The notes under the pieces are model-generated. The model saw only the letters and a program-made list of their open reading frames with translations. It did not search any database and was not told the origin of the DNA. Of a DNA stretch of 64,000 bases, positions 44,045-55,644 are shown one piece after another; positions within the stretch are counted from its first letter, which is position 1; the number at the start of each line of letters is the position of its first letter. Position numbers and translations under genes: made by a program. The DNA is from Doryteuthis pealeii (taxonomy: Eukaryota > Mollusca > Cephalopoda > Myopsida > Loliginidae), in assembly GCA_023376005.1 (NCBI GenBank), contig CM042141.1:91386107-91450106 (forward strand). The letters run 5' to 3'.

Positions 44045-44875
44045 GATTGATTGATTTTAACGGCATGTCAACTAGGGTTATTTTATGCCTAGGTTAGGAA
44101 ATCACGATCATTGTAAAATGTACATTTATATTTACATTTTTTGTGTAGTTGTTTCTTAAGAGTTTTGAGGGCGTTTATTATTATTATTATTATTATTATT
44201 TGCACAGTTATATCCAGTATTCCCATGTAATGCAAATAATTTGCACATACTATGGAAATGCTTAAAAATCATACTGTCATACATCTAATACTAATAATTA
44301 TGCAGTTTCAAATAATCATTTCTATTTGTTTGCACAGTTATATGGTTTCAAGTAACTAGTGACAATCCTTATCCTTTCTTTACCGTCTGTCTATCAAGTA
44401 TTTTTTATTGAATAGGAATAATTTTTAAAAAGATGGATTTGACTCGTAGATGGGACCCTAACAGACACTACAACTCTGGACCTTGGAGTAGTAATAACAA
44501 TGAAAGGGGGACTCCTGCCATACACCTCACCATCAGATGTAAGTTTAGTGTCATACCCAGAACACCCCATTTAGGTGGTGTCTTATTACTCAGCGGGGAA
44601 TACAGTCAGTGTGTTCTAAGCATCACCGACAGGCCAGATTGAATATGAATAATTCTTAAATAGATCGATTCGACTTATAGATGAAATCCTAACAGATACA
44701 ACTACTCCGGGTCAGAGTGGACCTAGGAGTAATGGCAATGAAGGAGTACTCCATACTCACCATCATGCAGTTTAATGTCATACAGTGACAGTCTTTTCTT
44801 TTAGGAAGCGGTCTAACCCTTCTGCAGAAGGGTAGTTAGCGTATTCTAGGTATGGCCAAATTTTCGCTACGACTA
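44045..44875 (+). repeat. Two consecutive family A copies
   Basis: Copy 1 (44045-44640) is the long variant with an (ATT)n run at 44178-44203 and ends in a 3' module 'AATACAGTCAGTGTGTTCTA'. Copy 2 (44645-44875) repeats from the linker 'AATAATTCTTAAATAGATC' through core and module. This suggests a tandem duplication of the 3' half. Confidence 0.75.
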
Positions 44876-44879
44876 ATTA

Positions 44880-45584
44880 CCACTTTTTAAAAAGTTTTAT
44901 AAAAAGAATTGTCACTTATTTTAATATTTAATTATAAGAATGAAATAAATCAACGTTAAAAAAAGCACATCTTCTAGAGAGGAAAAAAAACGCAAAAATG
45001 CACCATTTTGACAGATACAAAATTTAATTCATAAAATTCTATTGTTTTAAAGACTGTAAAACAATTTTTGTGATTTTTTAAAAATCCTTCCTCTTCAAGT
45101 TACAGCAAAAATTACTTCATTTTTCAGAGTTTTATTGAATTTTAATTCTTGGAGGGCTTTTTTAAAAATCACGTCAAATTTTGACCATACATAGCGTATT
45201 CTAACCCCCCAAAAAAAAGGGGGGGCGGTTAAAGATTTCAAGTTAAAATATAAAACGAATAATTAAGTACCCTTAATAAAAAAACAAACAAACAAAAAAA
45301 AAAAAAAAAAAAAACAAGTAGTGTTGATAAATCATAATCCTGTTTTGTTGACAAAGTACAGAATAATTGCTTCACTAAAACCACAGATACAGGTAAATAG
45401 ATTCAATTGATAATGAATGAATGATAAAAAAAAGTAGTAAAAATTACTACTCGGGTCAGACACGACTGACCCTTCTCTCATTTTTTTTTTTATCAGGATG
45501 TAGCAATATTCTTTTTTTGTTATTAACCAAAGCTTTTTTTTTCCTTCTTCAGTAACTCCCCCAAGCGAGAAGAAGCACCGACTG

Positions 45585-45626
<42 letters not shown>

Positions 45627-46050
45627 ACAACATCTGGTAACACCTGCAACTGATGAAGAAGAGGAAATAACAAACAAAATGGGGGGGGGGGGCAAAAACT
45701 GTTGCTACTTGTTAGACGAATAAGCAGCATCTGTGGAAGAAGGAGGGGAAATTATCGGTTCAGTTATAAACCCGGATGGTGGGAAATTTTGGCTGTTCTT
45801 CAATAAACTTACAATTAGTATTCTAAGGTGTAAAGTGAAGTACCACTTATTGTCATTAAAGAAAAATCACATACGTAATCAAAATCTTATCGTTTCTTAA
45901 AAAAATTATTTAAATAAAGTAAAAAAAAAATTTCCGTTATTTGAGCTTGTATTATTTTTTGTATTGTTTTCTTTTTTTGAGCACCGAAAAACGGATTTAT
46001 CATATGATCTTACAAAGTTAAAGTAAATCAATGTGTTACAACTTGATCGA
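44880..46050. other. Interval without a recognised gene
   Basis: AT-rich with poly-A at 45292-45315, (GA)n at 45591-45621 and G12 at 45680. The 132-residue minus frame at 45332-45730 is inflated by the GA run. Confidence 0.55.
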
Positions 46051-46054
46051 TAAC

Positions 46055-46320
46055 GGCACCTCACGTGGTTAGCAGGCTAGATTAGCATATCATTGTTAGT
46101 GGGTTCGATTCTCACTGGGTGCCACTACATAAACATCCGGCCTTTTGTCAACTAAGTAAAGCTAAATAATAGTACATTTGAGCACCCCCACGTAGTGTAA
46201 TGGTTAGCAAGCTAGATTAGCAGACTTTTAGTGAGTTTGATTTTCACTGGGTGCTCCTTACTTCCGGCCTTGTGTCACAACTAAGCTCAACTTAGTGAAT
46301 AACTTGATAAAAATGTAATT
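46055..46320 (+). repeat. Two tandem SINE D copies
   Basis: Copies at 46055-46180 and 46182-46320, each with 'TAGTGTAATGGTTAGCAAGC' type head and 'TCACTGGGTGC' body. Like the array at 6964, they are head-to-tail. Confidence 0.75.
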
Positions 46321-46600
46321 TCATTTTTTTTCACTTGCATTTCGGAAAAAAAAAAACAGACCAATAGTAAAAACGGTCACTATTTTCCCCCGACTCATTT
46401 TTCTACCATTATCTCATTTTTCATAAACAAAAAAAAAAAGAAAAAGGAAATAATTGTTTTAAGACCCCCACCCCTCGCCGAAAAATATGTCTATCCTCTT
46501 TTTCGTTACTCAACTGCTGTTACTTTAAAGAGTTTTAAAAATCAATAAGATCCGACAAGAAGTTTTTCAAGAACTCTCAAAACTAATAAATATTTCCTAG

Positions 46601-46728
46601 TTATTTACTAAACTTAGCTTAGTTGTGCCACAACGTCAGAATTATGGGACGCCCAGTGAGAATCGAACTAGGTAACACTAGTCTGCTAATCTAGTTTGCT
46701 AACCATTACACCACGTGAGGTGATGCCC
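46601..46728 (-). repeat. SINE D, reversed
   Basis: 'GGGACGCCCAGTGAGAATCG' and 'AACCATTACACCACGTGAGG' are the reversed body and head. Confidence 0.75.
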
Positions 46729-46729
46729 T

Positions 46730-49700
46730 ATAAATATTTCTTAAGCTTCTTCCGGAATTTGTTTTTGTCATGTAAAATTTAAGTCCTCTATTTTATTTGA
46801 ATCAATTCTCAATGAAAAATGTCACACATACACACAATTTCCTCTACTTTAGTCAAGAAATACAGTTGACATCAGGAACAAATGGGGTTTTTTACTGTAG
46901 TGATTCATCATCCGGAAGTTGGGACCAAAATTTTTTTAAAGTTTCAGTTTTGAATTTATCCAGAGAAAATATGTTACGATGAAAATTGTCCGGTAGATGT
47001 AAACAGGAAAGACATCTTTTCCCCGGGGGGAGGGAGGGGAAAGTCTTCTTCTTCGTGAGACACATATCGATTGTCACAACGAAGAATTCGGTAATAATTT
47101 AAAAACAAAAAGTGGGGAGTCTTCAAATCTACCGTCTGTAGAATTAGGACTGTGTATAAATTATTTTAGAAAGAGAGAAAGAAAAGTTTATCAACACATT
47201 CTTTACGAATTACAGTTACACTAACAACATTAGGGTGACATTCATAAACAGTTTCTTGTTATAAAAAGAGTATTATTCTAAAGAAGGTCCTAATTTATTT
47301 GATTTCATAATTATAGCAATAATGAGATTGAAAATGGGATTGATCGTAAGGTGATCCTTTTAAAATTTTAGATGACCATACTTAAACTGTGGAATTTGCT
47401 CTTGTTCTTCTAGCCCCGCCAAAAAAGAAGCAGCTTCGTAGGATGAGAACTATAGCAATTTATAGTAACTACCTGTTTGTTTTGTTTAGTTAGTAGCATG
47501 ACAAAAAAAACCTTTTGGGTCGATCATCCTTGCAGTTGTCAGTTAAAATTAACTGATTTAGGAGAAACTTATTCTTAAGATTCGTATCTAAGGTTAATAT
47601 TTTCAAAAATATTGTTTTTCTTCAATTACAATGTAATTATTACACACACCCGTTTAAATTAAAATGTGTTAAGTTAAAATTTATTTGATATATTAATTTT
47701 TCATACAAGTTAAAATAATTAAAAGCTTTTGATAAATTTAAACTATATAATGCAAGAAATATAGTATATGTTGTTGATATTTGTTGGGTTGAATAGTCAG
47801 GTATTGTATTTTTTTTAAATAAAATTTTGTCCCACCCAACTAAATATTACTAATAATATTGAATAATACAAGAATAATGTATTGTCCAGCTGTTCAAAGT
47901 CATTTATTTTACAGATGTTAGAATCGTGTTTGTTTTGTTGTTGTGTTGAGTAAATCATTGAAAAGAAAAGGTGTGTCGTGTGTATTTTAAAAAGAAAAAG
48001 GAAAAAAATGGTTTCTCCAAACATTACAAGGCAAAGGAGAATGTACCCCCCCCCCAAGACATTTTTTTAGTCTAGAGTGTCCTGTGAAAGGATTCAAAAT
48101 TATAATTTTAAATAACAAAACTATTTTCTTCTGAGTACATTAACATAATAATAATATTGATTATAGAGGAGAAATAATTTTTAATAAATAATAGATAAAG
48201 TTGTTTTTTTTAATTGATTGTTTACTTTTTAGAATATCCAACAAAATTTCAGAGTAGTATTTTATTACAGCTTTTAGCATCCATAGAAAAAAAATGAACA
48301 ATTCAGATTAAAAAAATAAGTTAACAACCAGATGGACATATCAACCAGCAAGCCTTTTCTTTTTCTAAGTGTTTGTTTCTTAAATAAACATAAACAAATA
48401 TCATTGATAATTTTTTACATAACCTATTACTTATATAATTTTCTTATCTGTACCAAAGTTTTTTTCACTTCATTCCTAATTAAATTACTATCATATCCAG
48501 AGAAAAGATATATTTTTATGAAGTAAATTTCTTTATAAATGCTCCATTGTGACTGGCTCAAATATTTAAAGCCCATTTTTTTTTTTCTATATGAAAAAAA
48601 AAAGTCGAAAATGAAAATAGGAGATTCAGTCTTGCCTATTTAACATTAGAAAAATACACAAAAATGCTAACAATAACAAACAGTCTAAAATAAATATCAC
48701 TCACCAGCCGAAAACCTTAAGTAAATATTACAGATTTTTTCAGTTAATATTATTTAGCTACAAGAGTCAATAAACATGTGTTGTCAATCTTTATTAGATA
48801 ACATTGTACATCCTACTAATTGTTATTAAATGTCTATACAAACATAAAAGGTTTAAAATAAAAGACATATGCCCATTTTTAAAAGATGAATAAATAAAAT
48901 TAAGACGAATTCTAACCTATCCATTCTTGTAGCATATTGTTTGTTTATTTAGTGTTGAGTAAACACGTTTCTCAAACATACGTTAAAAAATAACTTGTTA
49001 ACAGTGTTCAAACGTCAACTCAAATGTTTGAAATAATAATAAAAACATTCAAAAATTGCTAGCATTGTTATTAATAACAACAGTGGTGATTATCTTAATA
49101 AAAATTAAACCATCCATACGTTTTTTTAGTTCATTTTGTTTGCCATATTGTAAATATAAAAACCCGTTTCCTAGGTTGAGTCCAAACACGAAAAACGATA
49201 CGTACCTTTCCTTTGAAAGAAAATAAAAAACTAAAAGGGGTTTATAACGGAACATTTAATATACTGTTTCCTATTTTTATTACCTGTACTCTTTTAAATA
49301 TGTTAATATACGTTGAATTTAACCATCGGGTACAGTTGTCAATTTGTTTTTGTTGAAGTGAACTTTTCAAATATTTTTACTAAAAACAATCACATTTTTT
49401 CTTGACATTCATTGCGTTGTTGTTGACAATATTTGACTAGTTTCAGTTTAAGATTGTCAAAATTTAAATCATCTTGTTTGGCATAAAAATAAAATTGCAG
49501 TAGATCGTATGAATATATTATTTTTTTTTTTTTAAGTTTATTTTTTAAAGTTATAAAAATATGGATTTTTTTTTTTGTTACTTAACGACCGACGCTTTCA
49601 GTGTTGATAAAAACAAATCGAGAAAAAATGAACTAAAACCTCAAGAACTGTTGATTTTTGGTCCGAATGGATTTTTGTAGCAGCGAAGAAAGAAAGAAAA

Positions 49701-50797
49701 AGGCCAAAGTTCGTACAACACATTTTTTTCTCTCTGAGATTTAGGAAGTACCAAAAAGTTGTTTGCAGAGGAGAGAGAGAAAAAAAATGTCACCATGCTA
49801 GAAACTTTTTGTCAAAACCCCCAAAAAACGACAATCTTTTTCTTTAATATTACTTAAGAAATCTAATCAATAAAAGTTCATAAAAGACAAAATAAAAACT
49901 AACATACGAGTTATTGTATATTTTCAAAGAAAAAATGTGAAATATATTTTTAGTTTCAAATACGAAGAATTTTAAAAAGAAAATCTAAACTCAAGTGCGT
50001 GTGTGCATTATTGTTATTACTTATAACTTTTTCATACATTCCTCTAATTTCAAGTTTCTTTTGAAAATAAAAAATTAATTTTTTCCACTTAAAAAAATTA
50101 ATTTGTTATCTTCATAAAGATTGGCAATATTTTTCAGAGTTCTATTTTTCAATAGAGGAAGTTAGGACTTTTTTTTTCTTTTTTTTTTTTCAGAAAAAAA
50201 TTAAGAAACTTGATCCGATTTCTTCTTCCAAGTAAAATCCGTCGTAGTGCTACTACTATTAACTAGAACATGGAATTAAAGAAAGTATAAAGTTACATTT
50301 AGTTTATCTATATGCACAAATAATTCTTGTAAATAAATATCGAGTATCTAGACTTTGAAAGACTGGCGCCAATAAATGGAGTTAAGCAAAATTTCGGTAA
50401 GAAAAACAAAAAAAAAATAAAAAAATAAAAAACATTAAAATTTATTACACTACACAACGAACAAAAACCTAACTGTATTTTGTTAAAGAAAGAGAATAAT
50501 TTTGTTAAAGAAAGAACAACAATAAAAGTTACATTGAAATTAATTTTTTTAAAACTAGTCTGTCATTTTTAATGTTTTAATTTTATTATTTTAACTTTTT
50601 TCTACCTCCTCCCCTTTATCAAGTTTTGTAAACTAAAGTTTGTTTTTTATTCGTTCTTTTTCTTCTTCTTACGACCGGGGAATTTTATGATCTTTCAAAT
50701 AAACAAGGTCGGTAGATACGTGTGTGTGCAGGATATAAATTAATACCAGTATAATGAGTAACGTATGCGTAAGTGCCCGAAGCTGTATAAAACTTAC
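46730..50797. other. Repeat-poor interval, candidate first-intron region
   Basis: About 4 kb with no SINE, LINE or MITE that I can recognise, unlike the rest of the window. It is AT-rich with T-runs. If the exon at 50798-50812 is real, this is the start of its first intron (minus strand). I found no open, splice-flanked second exon in it. Confidence 0.4.
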
Positions 50798-50812
50798 CTG
50801 CACCTCCGCCAT
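50798..50812 (-). CDS. Candidate first coding exon of an unidentified gene (MAEVQ...)
   Basis: On the minus strand the sequence reads ...GCTACC ATG GCG GAG GTG CAG | GTAAGTTT. The start codon sits in an ACCATGG context (A at -3, G at +4), and after five codons a perfect CAG|GTAAGT donor follows. The exon is too short for ORF-based methods. The 120 bases upstream are GC-richer than the surroundings and CpG-containing, as expected for a 5' UTR. The product cannot be named from five residues. Animal ribosomal protein L13a begins MAEVQ and I recall its genes breaking early, but I found no L13a exon downstream, and an intron of many kilobases would be unusual for a ribosomal protein gene. It could equally be a regulatory gene with a giant first intron. 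The terminus and donor are what I see; identity is unresolved. Confidence 0.55.
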
Positions 50813-50935
50813 GGTAGCGAACCTTGTTAAAACTGACATCTGTTGTGGAGTGCGACTTAATTTATACTACGGAAATCAAGGCCCGTAACTCTGGCCAAAC
50901 TTAATCAGGATTTTTTTTTTAAATCAACGATATCA
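50813..50935 (-). promoter_or_regulatory. Putative 5' UTR / core promoter of the minus-strand gene
   Basis: Upstream of the candidate start, on the minus strand, there is 'GGCCAGAGTTACGGGCCTTG', then 'GTAGTATAAATTAAG' (TATA-like, about 60 bases before the ATG) and several CpGs. The TATA-like box is close to the ATG, so it may be inside the 5' UTR rather than a true box. The reversed 'CAAGGCCCGTAACTCTGG' resembles a motif common in mollusc genomes, so part of this could also be a repeat. Confidence 0.35.
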
Positions 50936-50939
50936 ATCA

Positions 50940-51820
50940 TAGATCAAATACATAACTCACACTGAAGAATTTCTGTTATCTTTTTTATATACTTGTATAT
51001 CAAACGAATAAATTCTGCTAGAACAAATTAATTTGTAATTAAATAAATGAACATATACCCCTGAAAATAAAAATTAAATATCTCGAGGATAACTGAAATT
51101 ATTTGAATTATGACAGTTTTTTTTTTTAGAACTAGTGATATTACTACCCTGTAAAAAGGGAGATGTAAAATTTCAGTAAAAAAAAAAATATTCAGACAAA
51201 AATAAGAGATCACATACGATATTTTTATAAAGAGTAGCAGTAGAAAGATAGATTTAGTTATAACTGTTCGTGACTCTTAAAACCATTGCATGACAAAAGA
51301 AATCCTTCAAGTAACTTTAAATATTTTTCGAGAAATAGTTAAGTTTTTTTGGGTTTTTTGGAGGGGGGTTACATGTAATAATGTTTTATACAAACTTTTT
51401 TGATAACTAAAACTTTAAAAAAAGGTAAAGTACTTTTTAATTATGTCAATCTTAAGAGAAAATATTATAAAACTAATGATCATGGTATATATATTTTAAA
51501 AAGGTTTTTAAAATAGTTAATTAAAATAAACAGTTTTAATAACTAATTAAAAAAAATTAGCCCTTTCCAGTTCTCTGTCTCCTTTAAAATACACTTAACT
51601 GATTATGTTAGATCAAGGGAGATAATGTATAACTTATAACTTTTTTTTTTACATTTTTCATTTAGTACATTATCAGTGCTCTTTAAATTTTTTGCCTTTA
51701 GCACCCAATTTTCTAAGTATAGAATTTCTGAACAATATGTAAATTATTTTTTAAAAAGTCAAACTAAAGCATTTGACTCCATACAAAGACAAAAGATGGA
51801 GCAAATACTACTATCATATG
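50940..51820. other. Interval upstream of the candidate gene, no gene seen
   Basis: AT-rich, few repeats. 'ATCAAGGGAGATAATG' at 51612 resembles the mollusc-associated GGGAGATAAC motif. Confidence 0.4.
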
Positions 51821-51824
51821 GATG

Positions 51825-52110
51825 GTTGGTTGGTTGGTTAGTAGATTTGACAGCATGACAACCCTTGGGTTATTTTATGCCAAAGACGTTTCTGTTTTAT
51901 TTATTATTGTTGGGTATTCAAATTATATTTTTAAACACATTTTTTAAAACTCATATTTTGATCAATTCAACCCATAGATGGGACCCTAACTGGTACTACC
52001 ACTCTGGGAGTAATAGCAATGAAAGGGTACTCCACATTCCTCAAAGCTCCAGAAGTGGAATCTCACCATTAGATGCAGTTTGACGTCATACCCAAGACAC
52101 ACTATCCTAT
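51825..52110 (+). repeat. Family A copy
   Basis: Head 'GACAGCATGACAACCCTTGG', core 'GGTACTACCACTCTGGGAG' and block 'TGGAATCTCACCATTAGATG'. The 72-codon frame at 51865 is part of it. Confidence 0.7.
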
Positions 52111-52124
52111 GGTCTCCCCATAGA

Positions 52125-53041
52125 AACTGTTACCACTATAACGATGCTCTACAAAGACACAAAAGGTTTGTTCAGCTGATGCTGACATAGATTCCTTTAA
52201 CATTGTCATTAGAGTCCAACAAGGAGATACACTAGCACCATATATATTTATGATATATCTAGGCTATGTACTATGGATGTTCGTAGATCTCATAAAAGAA
52301 AAAGGCTTCATGGGATAAAAGGCAAACATCCAGTGATATCCCGCAGAAACTATTCCAATGTGGACTTCCCAAATGATCTAGTGCTTATTGCAAATGCACC
52401 TGCAGAAGCCAAATCACTGATCATTAGCCTAGAGAAGGCAGCAATGGCCTCTATGTGAACTCAGATAAAACAGAGTTCATGTGATTTAAACAAGATGAAG
52501 ACATCTCCACACTGGATGGTAGACCAGTTCACATACCTAGGTAATAATATCTCATCTACAGAAAGTGATGTCAACTTATGCGTAGGAAAGGCATGGACCG
52601 CTATAGTCAGATTATCGATCATATGGAAATCTGATCTCTCTGATAAGATAAAATGAGAATTCTTTCAAGCTCTAGCTATGTCAGTACTACTATATGGCCG
52701 CACCACTTGGAATCTAACAAAACACTTGGAGAAAAAGCTACATTGGAACTATACAAGGATGCGACCATTTGCCTCCTATCACACAGACTATCCAAGTAAG
52801 ATAAACAGGACATACTGCACACTGCTGGAGAAGCAAGGGCGAACTCATTAGTGATGTTCTTTCGTGGACACCTTGACATGGACACACCAGTGTAGGTTGA
52901 CTGGCAAATATCTACATCAATCAACTCTGTGCGGATTCTGAATGCTGTGCAGAAAACCCATCAGAGGTAATGACTGATAAGGACAGTTGGTGAGAGAATC
53001 AAGGGAAACCATGCTGATGATGATGATGATGATGATGATGA
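52125..53041 (+). mobile_element. RTE-like LINE, longest copy (reverse transcriptase C-terminus to 3' tail)
   Basis: Reading across frameshifts, it codes SFNIVIRVQQGDTLAPYIFMI (finger/palm), then PNDLVLIANAPAEAKSLIISLEKA in place of the FADDLALLAN catalytic region, FTYLG-like (52540), AWTAIVRLSIIWKSDLSDKI (52590), MSVLLYGRTTWNLTKHLEKK (52679), and the block RTYCTLLEKQGRTH after a deletion. It ends with a (GAT)n tail at 53009-53041, typical of RTE elements. Catalytic aspartates are not intact (PNDL), the N-terminal endonuclease is missing, and there are several stops. Dead, 5'-truncated copy. It serves as the reference for the fragments at 11034, 14885, 22640, 23225, 28150 and 30840. The 61-codon frame at 52273 lies within it; the minus frame at 52676 is antisense. 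Confidence 0.85.
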
Positions 53042-53131
53042 TATTCAATTAAATCCTTAATTCTGAAGCTGGGAAATTAGATATTCAATATCTTCTTTTC
53101 CACTCTCAGTGATTTTCAAACAATTTCTCTG

Positions 53132-53610
53132 TGTTACATAATTTGTAGGCTACCTACGAATTATGTATGTAAGTGTAGTTAAAATTTAAATAACGGTACG
53201 GTAAATGGAAATTTACCATTAACTGTTATAGCTGATTGACAAGGCAGTTCACCTTCTGTGACCTGTATGTCGATTGCTGAAGGCAAACATGAGAAGTAAG
53301 CTGATTAAGTGAGTCAGATTTTGGCCGTTAGCTGAAAGGAGCAGACATAGGGGTCCTTTGTTCCTAAGATGCTTTCTCACCATGGCTGAGGATTCTTTTG
53401 GGCTTTGGGGTTTTTGAATAAAGAATAGACGTCTTGAAAAACAAATAGGTCTTGCTCAAACGAAATGAACAGACAGATCAAGCCAAAAGAAGAAAGAAAT
53501 CAGCCCAGAGGAAGTTGGCCAGCGACAAAGTAGAACAAGTAAGCGCCCATCTCCTCTCCTCTCTCCTCCTGGCACCATTCATATATCCAATGTAAAGGGG
53601 GTATATAACA
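53132..53610 (+). mobile_element. Solo LTR, family 1, first unit
   Basis: It begins TGTTACATAATTTGTAGGCT and ends GGGGGTATATAACA. It carries AATAAAGAATAGA near 53418 as a likely polyadenylation signal and 'CCATCTCCTCTCCTCTC' toward the 3' end. It is followed directly by a second, 5'-truncated unit to 54053. TCTG at 53128-53131 equals TCTG at 54054-54057, so the 4-bp duplication brackets the two-unit structure as a whole. Confidence 0.75.
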
Positions 53611-54053
53611 AGTGTAGTTCGATTTTGAATTAAAATTCGTTAAAATTCAAAATCGGAGGGGGTTATATTATTGATAGGTAATGACCTTTAGTTGACCTCC
53701 AGGCTTCTGCTAATGGTAACATGAGAGCAGAAGTTAAGTTTAGTTAGTCAGATTTTGGCCGTTAGTCAAAAGGAGCAGACGTAAGGGTCCTTTGCTCCTA
53801 AGATGCCAGCTTCTCACCACGTGGTTGAAAACCCTTTTGGGCTTTGGGGTTTTTAATAAAGAATAAAGAAAACAACCAATTCTTGCTTATTTATTACAAA
53901 CAATAAATGAGTACAGACCATCCAGCCCAGCAAAAGGGAGAAAGCCCAGAAGAAGAAGAAGATTGCCGCCAATGAAGTAGAACAAGTAAGCACCCATCTC
54001 CTCTCCTCTCTTCTCTCCCCATTATATACCCAATATGAAGTGGGTATGTAACA
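53611..54053 (+). mobile_element. LTR family 1, second truncated unit
   Basis: After an inverted pair 'GATTTTGAATT'...'AATTCAAAATC' (53629-53661) the LTR resumes at 'CAGATTTTGGCCGTTAG' (53750), repeats the AATAAAG signal at 53858 and 'CCCATCTCCTCTCCTCTC', and ends GGGTATGTAACA. Its end is a better inverse of the first unit's start (TGTTACATA / TATGTAACA) than the first unit's own end is. Confidence 0.7.
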
Positions 54054-54365
54054 TCTGTCTGGTGCTAATATATATGTTTAATAGAGTCTGTAATTATTCT
54101 AGCCTATACCTAAAAGGTTAAAGCGCCCACTGATGGGTGGTACCACCCTTATTAAAGAGCACTGTGAAACACTGTAAACATGAAAGAGTTTTCAGTTGCT
54201 TAGGCAACAAAATAGGAAGATAATCAAATAAAGTCTCAATATTTTAAATAATATCCTCATGTTTATTTACAAAAAATATTACAGAATGTAAGATGTAGCA
54301 ACAAAGAAGTAGTAGTAGTCATCATAGTAGTATTAATATTTACATTAAGATACTTTCCAGCATTC
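54054..54365. other. Interval without a recognised gene
   Basis: Contains 'AATCAAATAAAGTCTC' at 54223 and no assignable repeat. Confidence 0.45.
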
Positions 54366-54369
54366 AGCA

Positions 54370-54792
54370 TGAATATGAGTTCTTCAGCCTCTAAAAAGCC
54401 AGGCTCTTATATATATGGGGTGGCATTTGGTTTTGTGTTTTAAGGTTTAAAAGTAGGTTGTGGTCATTCTGGGTGCATCTTCTTAGGGTTTTGGTTTTTA
54501 CTCCGTCATACTTGGTGGTCACGTTGAAAAGGAAGGTATTCAAGGAATGAAAAAGGAAGAGACAAAGACAAATAGTGGTTTTATGATTTAGGCTTTATTC
54601 ACTGGTCATAGCTACCACATGGCAAGGAAATATCTCCCTGGCCAGTAGTAGTGACTAGACACAGTCAAGGCCTAAACTCGAATGGGTCGGAAATGGGTCT
54701 TTTTTCTCGCATATGCTGGGAAGGTTCTTCTGGTGAAGGCTCATGGGAGTTTGTTATTTTCTTTTAATTTTAATTTTATTTTAGTCCCCACA
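54370..54792 (-). mobile_element. LTR family 2, reversed, with leader
   Basis: On the minus strand it begins TGTGGGGACTAAAATAAAA and carries 'GTGAATAAAGCCTAAATC' (polyadenylation signal) and 'TTCCTTTTCAACGTGACCAC'. Similarity to the copy at 56339 continues past the probable LTR end into 'TTTTAAACCTTAAAACAC', so some internal leader is retained. Confidence 0.7.
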
Positions 54793-54984
54793 TATACTAT
54801 TGGAGGAGGTAAATTGTATAGTTTAGTGCCTTCAGTAGAAGCCCCCATTACTTAAGGAGATAGTCCATTTCTACTCTACACATAAATCCATTTATTTGTC
54901 AATCGTCGATAGTTGGTTGAGTATATCATTACTTCGTACAGAATAGATATACATACTTACCAAACTCTCCATATGGATAGGATG

Positions 54985-55248
54985 TGACACACGGTCAATT
55001 TCTTAGATAGAGTTCAACAGGTTTGAATTCAGAGTTTCATTCTCCTAGACTGGTTGCCATACTAAGGTTGAATAGCCCAGTCTGCTCTACTATTTATCCA
55101 TAGCTGGAGGAAGAATAGTTGGATGCATACCTTTACCAAGAGTATTAGTGCTACGGGAAATGCAAACAGTTTTGGCCAGGATTTGAACTTGGGTCACCAT
55201 GTCCATTTTCAACAAAGATAACCATTTCACCACAATTGTCTCGAATAG
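54985..55248 (-). repeat. SINE E, near full-length, reversed
   Basis: 'GTGACACACGGTCAATTTC', 'CAGTCTGCTCTACTATTTAT', 'ACCTTTACCAAGAGTATTAG' and 'GGATTTGAACTTGGGTCACC' are the 3' end to B box in reverse. Confidence 0.75.
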
Positions 55249-55249
55249 A

Positions 55250-55640
55250 TATAAGAACAATTCATGATGAAGTGACAACAAGGATATCTTATTACCTGAG
55301 CAAACTTAATAGAAGTGAATACAGATATGACATGAGATATAAAGAAGAGATTATACATTGTTGTATAAGAGAAATGTCCTAATAGAAAAATAGTCTTTTA
55401 GTAGATAAATGTCTTGAGATTGCTATTAAAAGAGGAAAGCATCAGTACTAACATGTTCTTATGTGCCACACAAAAATTCTGAAGCCACAAAGCACCCCCA
55501 TCCCCCATCCTGTCCGTAAACAGGTGACACATTTGGTACAGACAGACATACAGAATTTTTTTTTTATACATATAGATACTCAAGTATTGAGTATCTGTAG
55601 TTTAATTCTGTCTTAAGAAAGCATTTTGTAGTGTAACTCT
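55250..55640. other. Interval without a recognised gene
   Basis: AT-rich; 61-codon minus frame at 55398-55583 has no motif. Confidence 0.5.
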
Positions 55641-55644
55641 GGGG

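Noticed and set aside
45332..45730. 132-residue minus-strand frame as a gene
   Set aside because: It is extended by a (GA)n tract and a G-run, has no motif, and no splice sites support it.
50798..50812. Naming the minus-strand gene as ribosomal protein L13a
   Set aside because: Five residues match its start, but no further exon was found to the left, and a very long first intron would be unusual for that gene.
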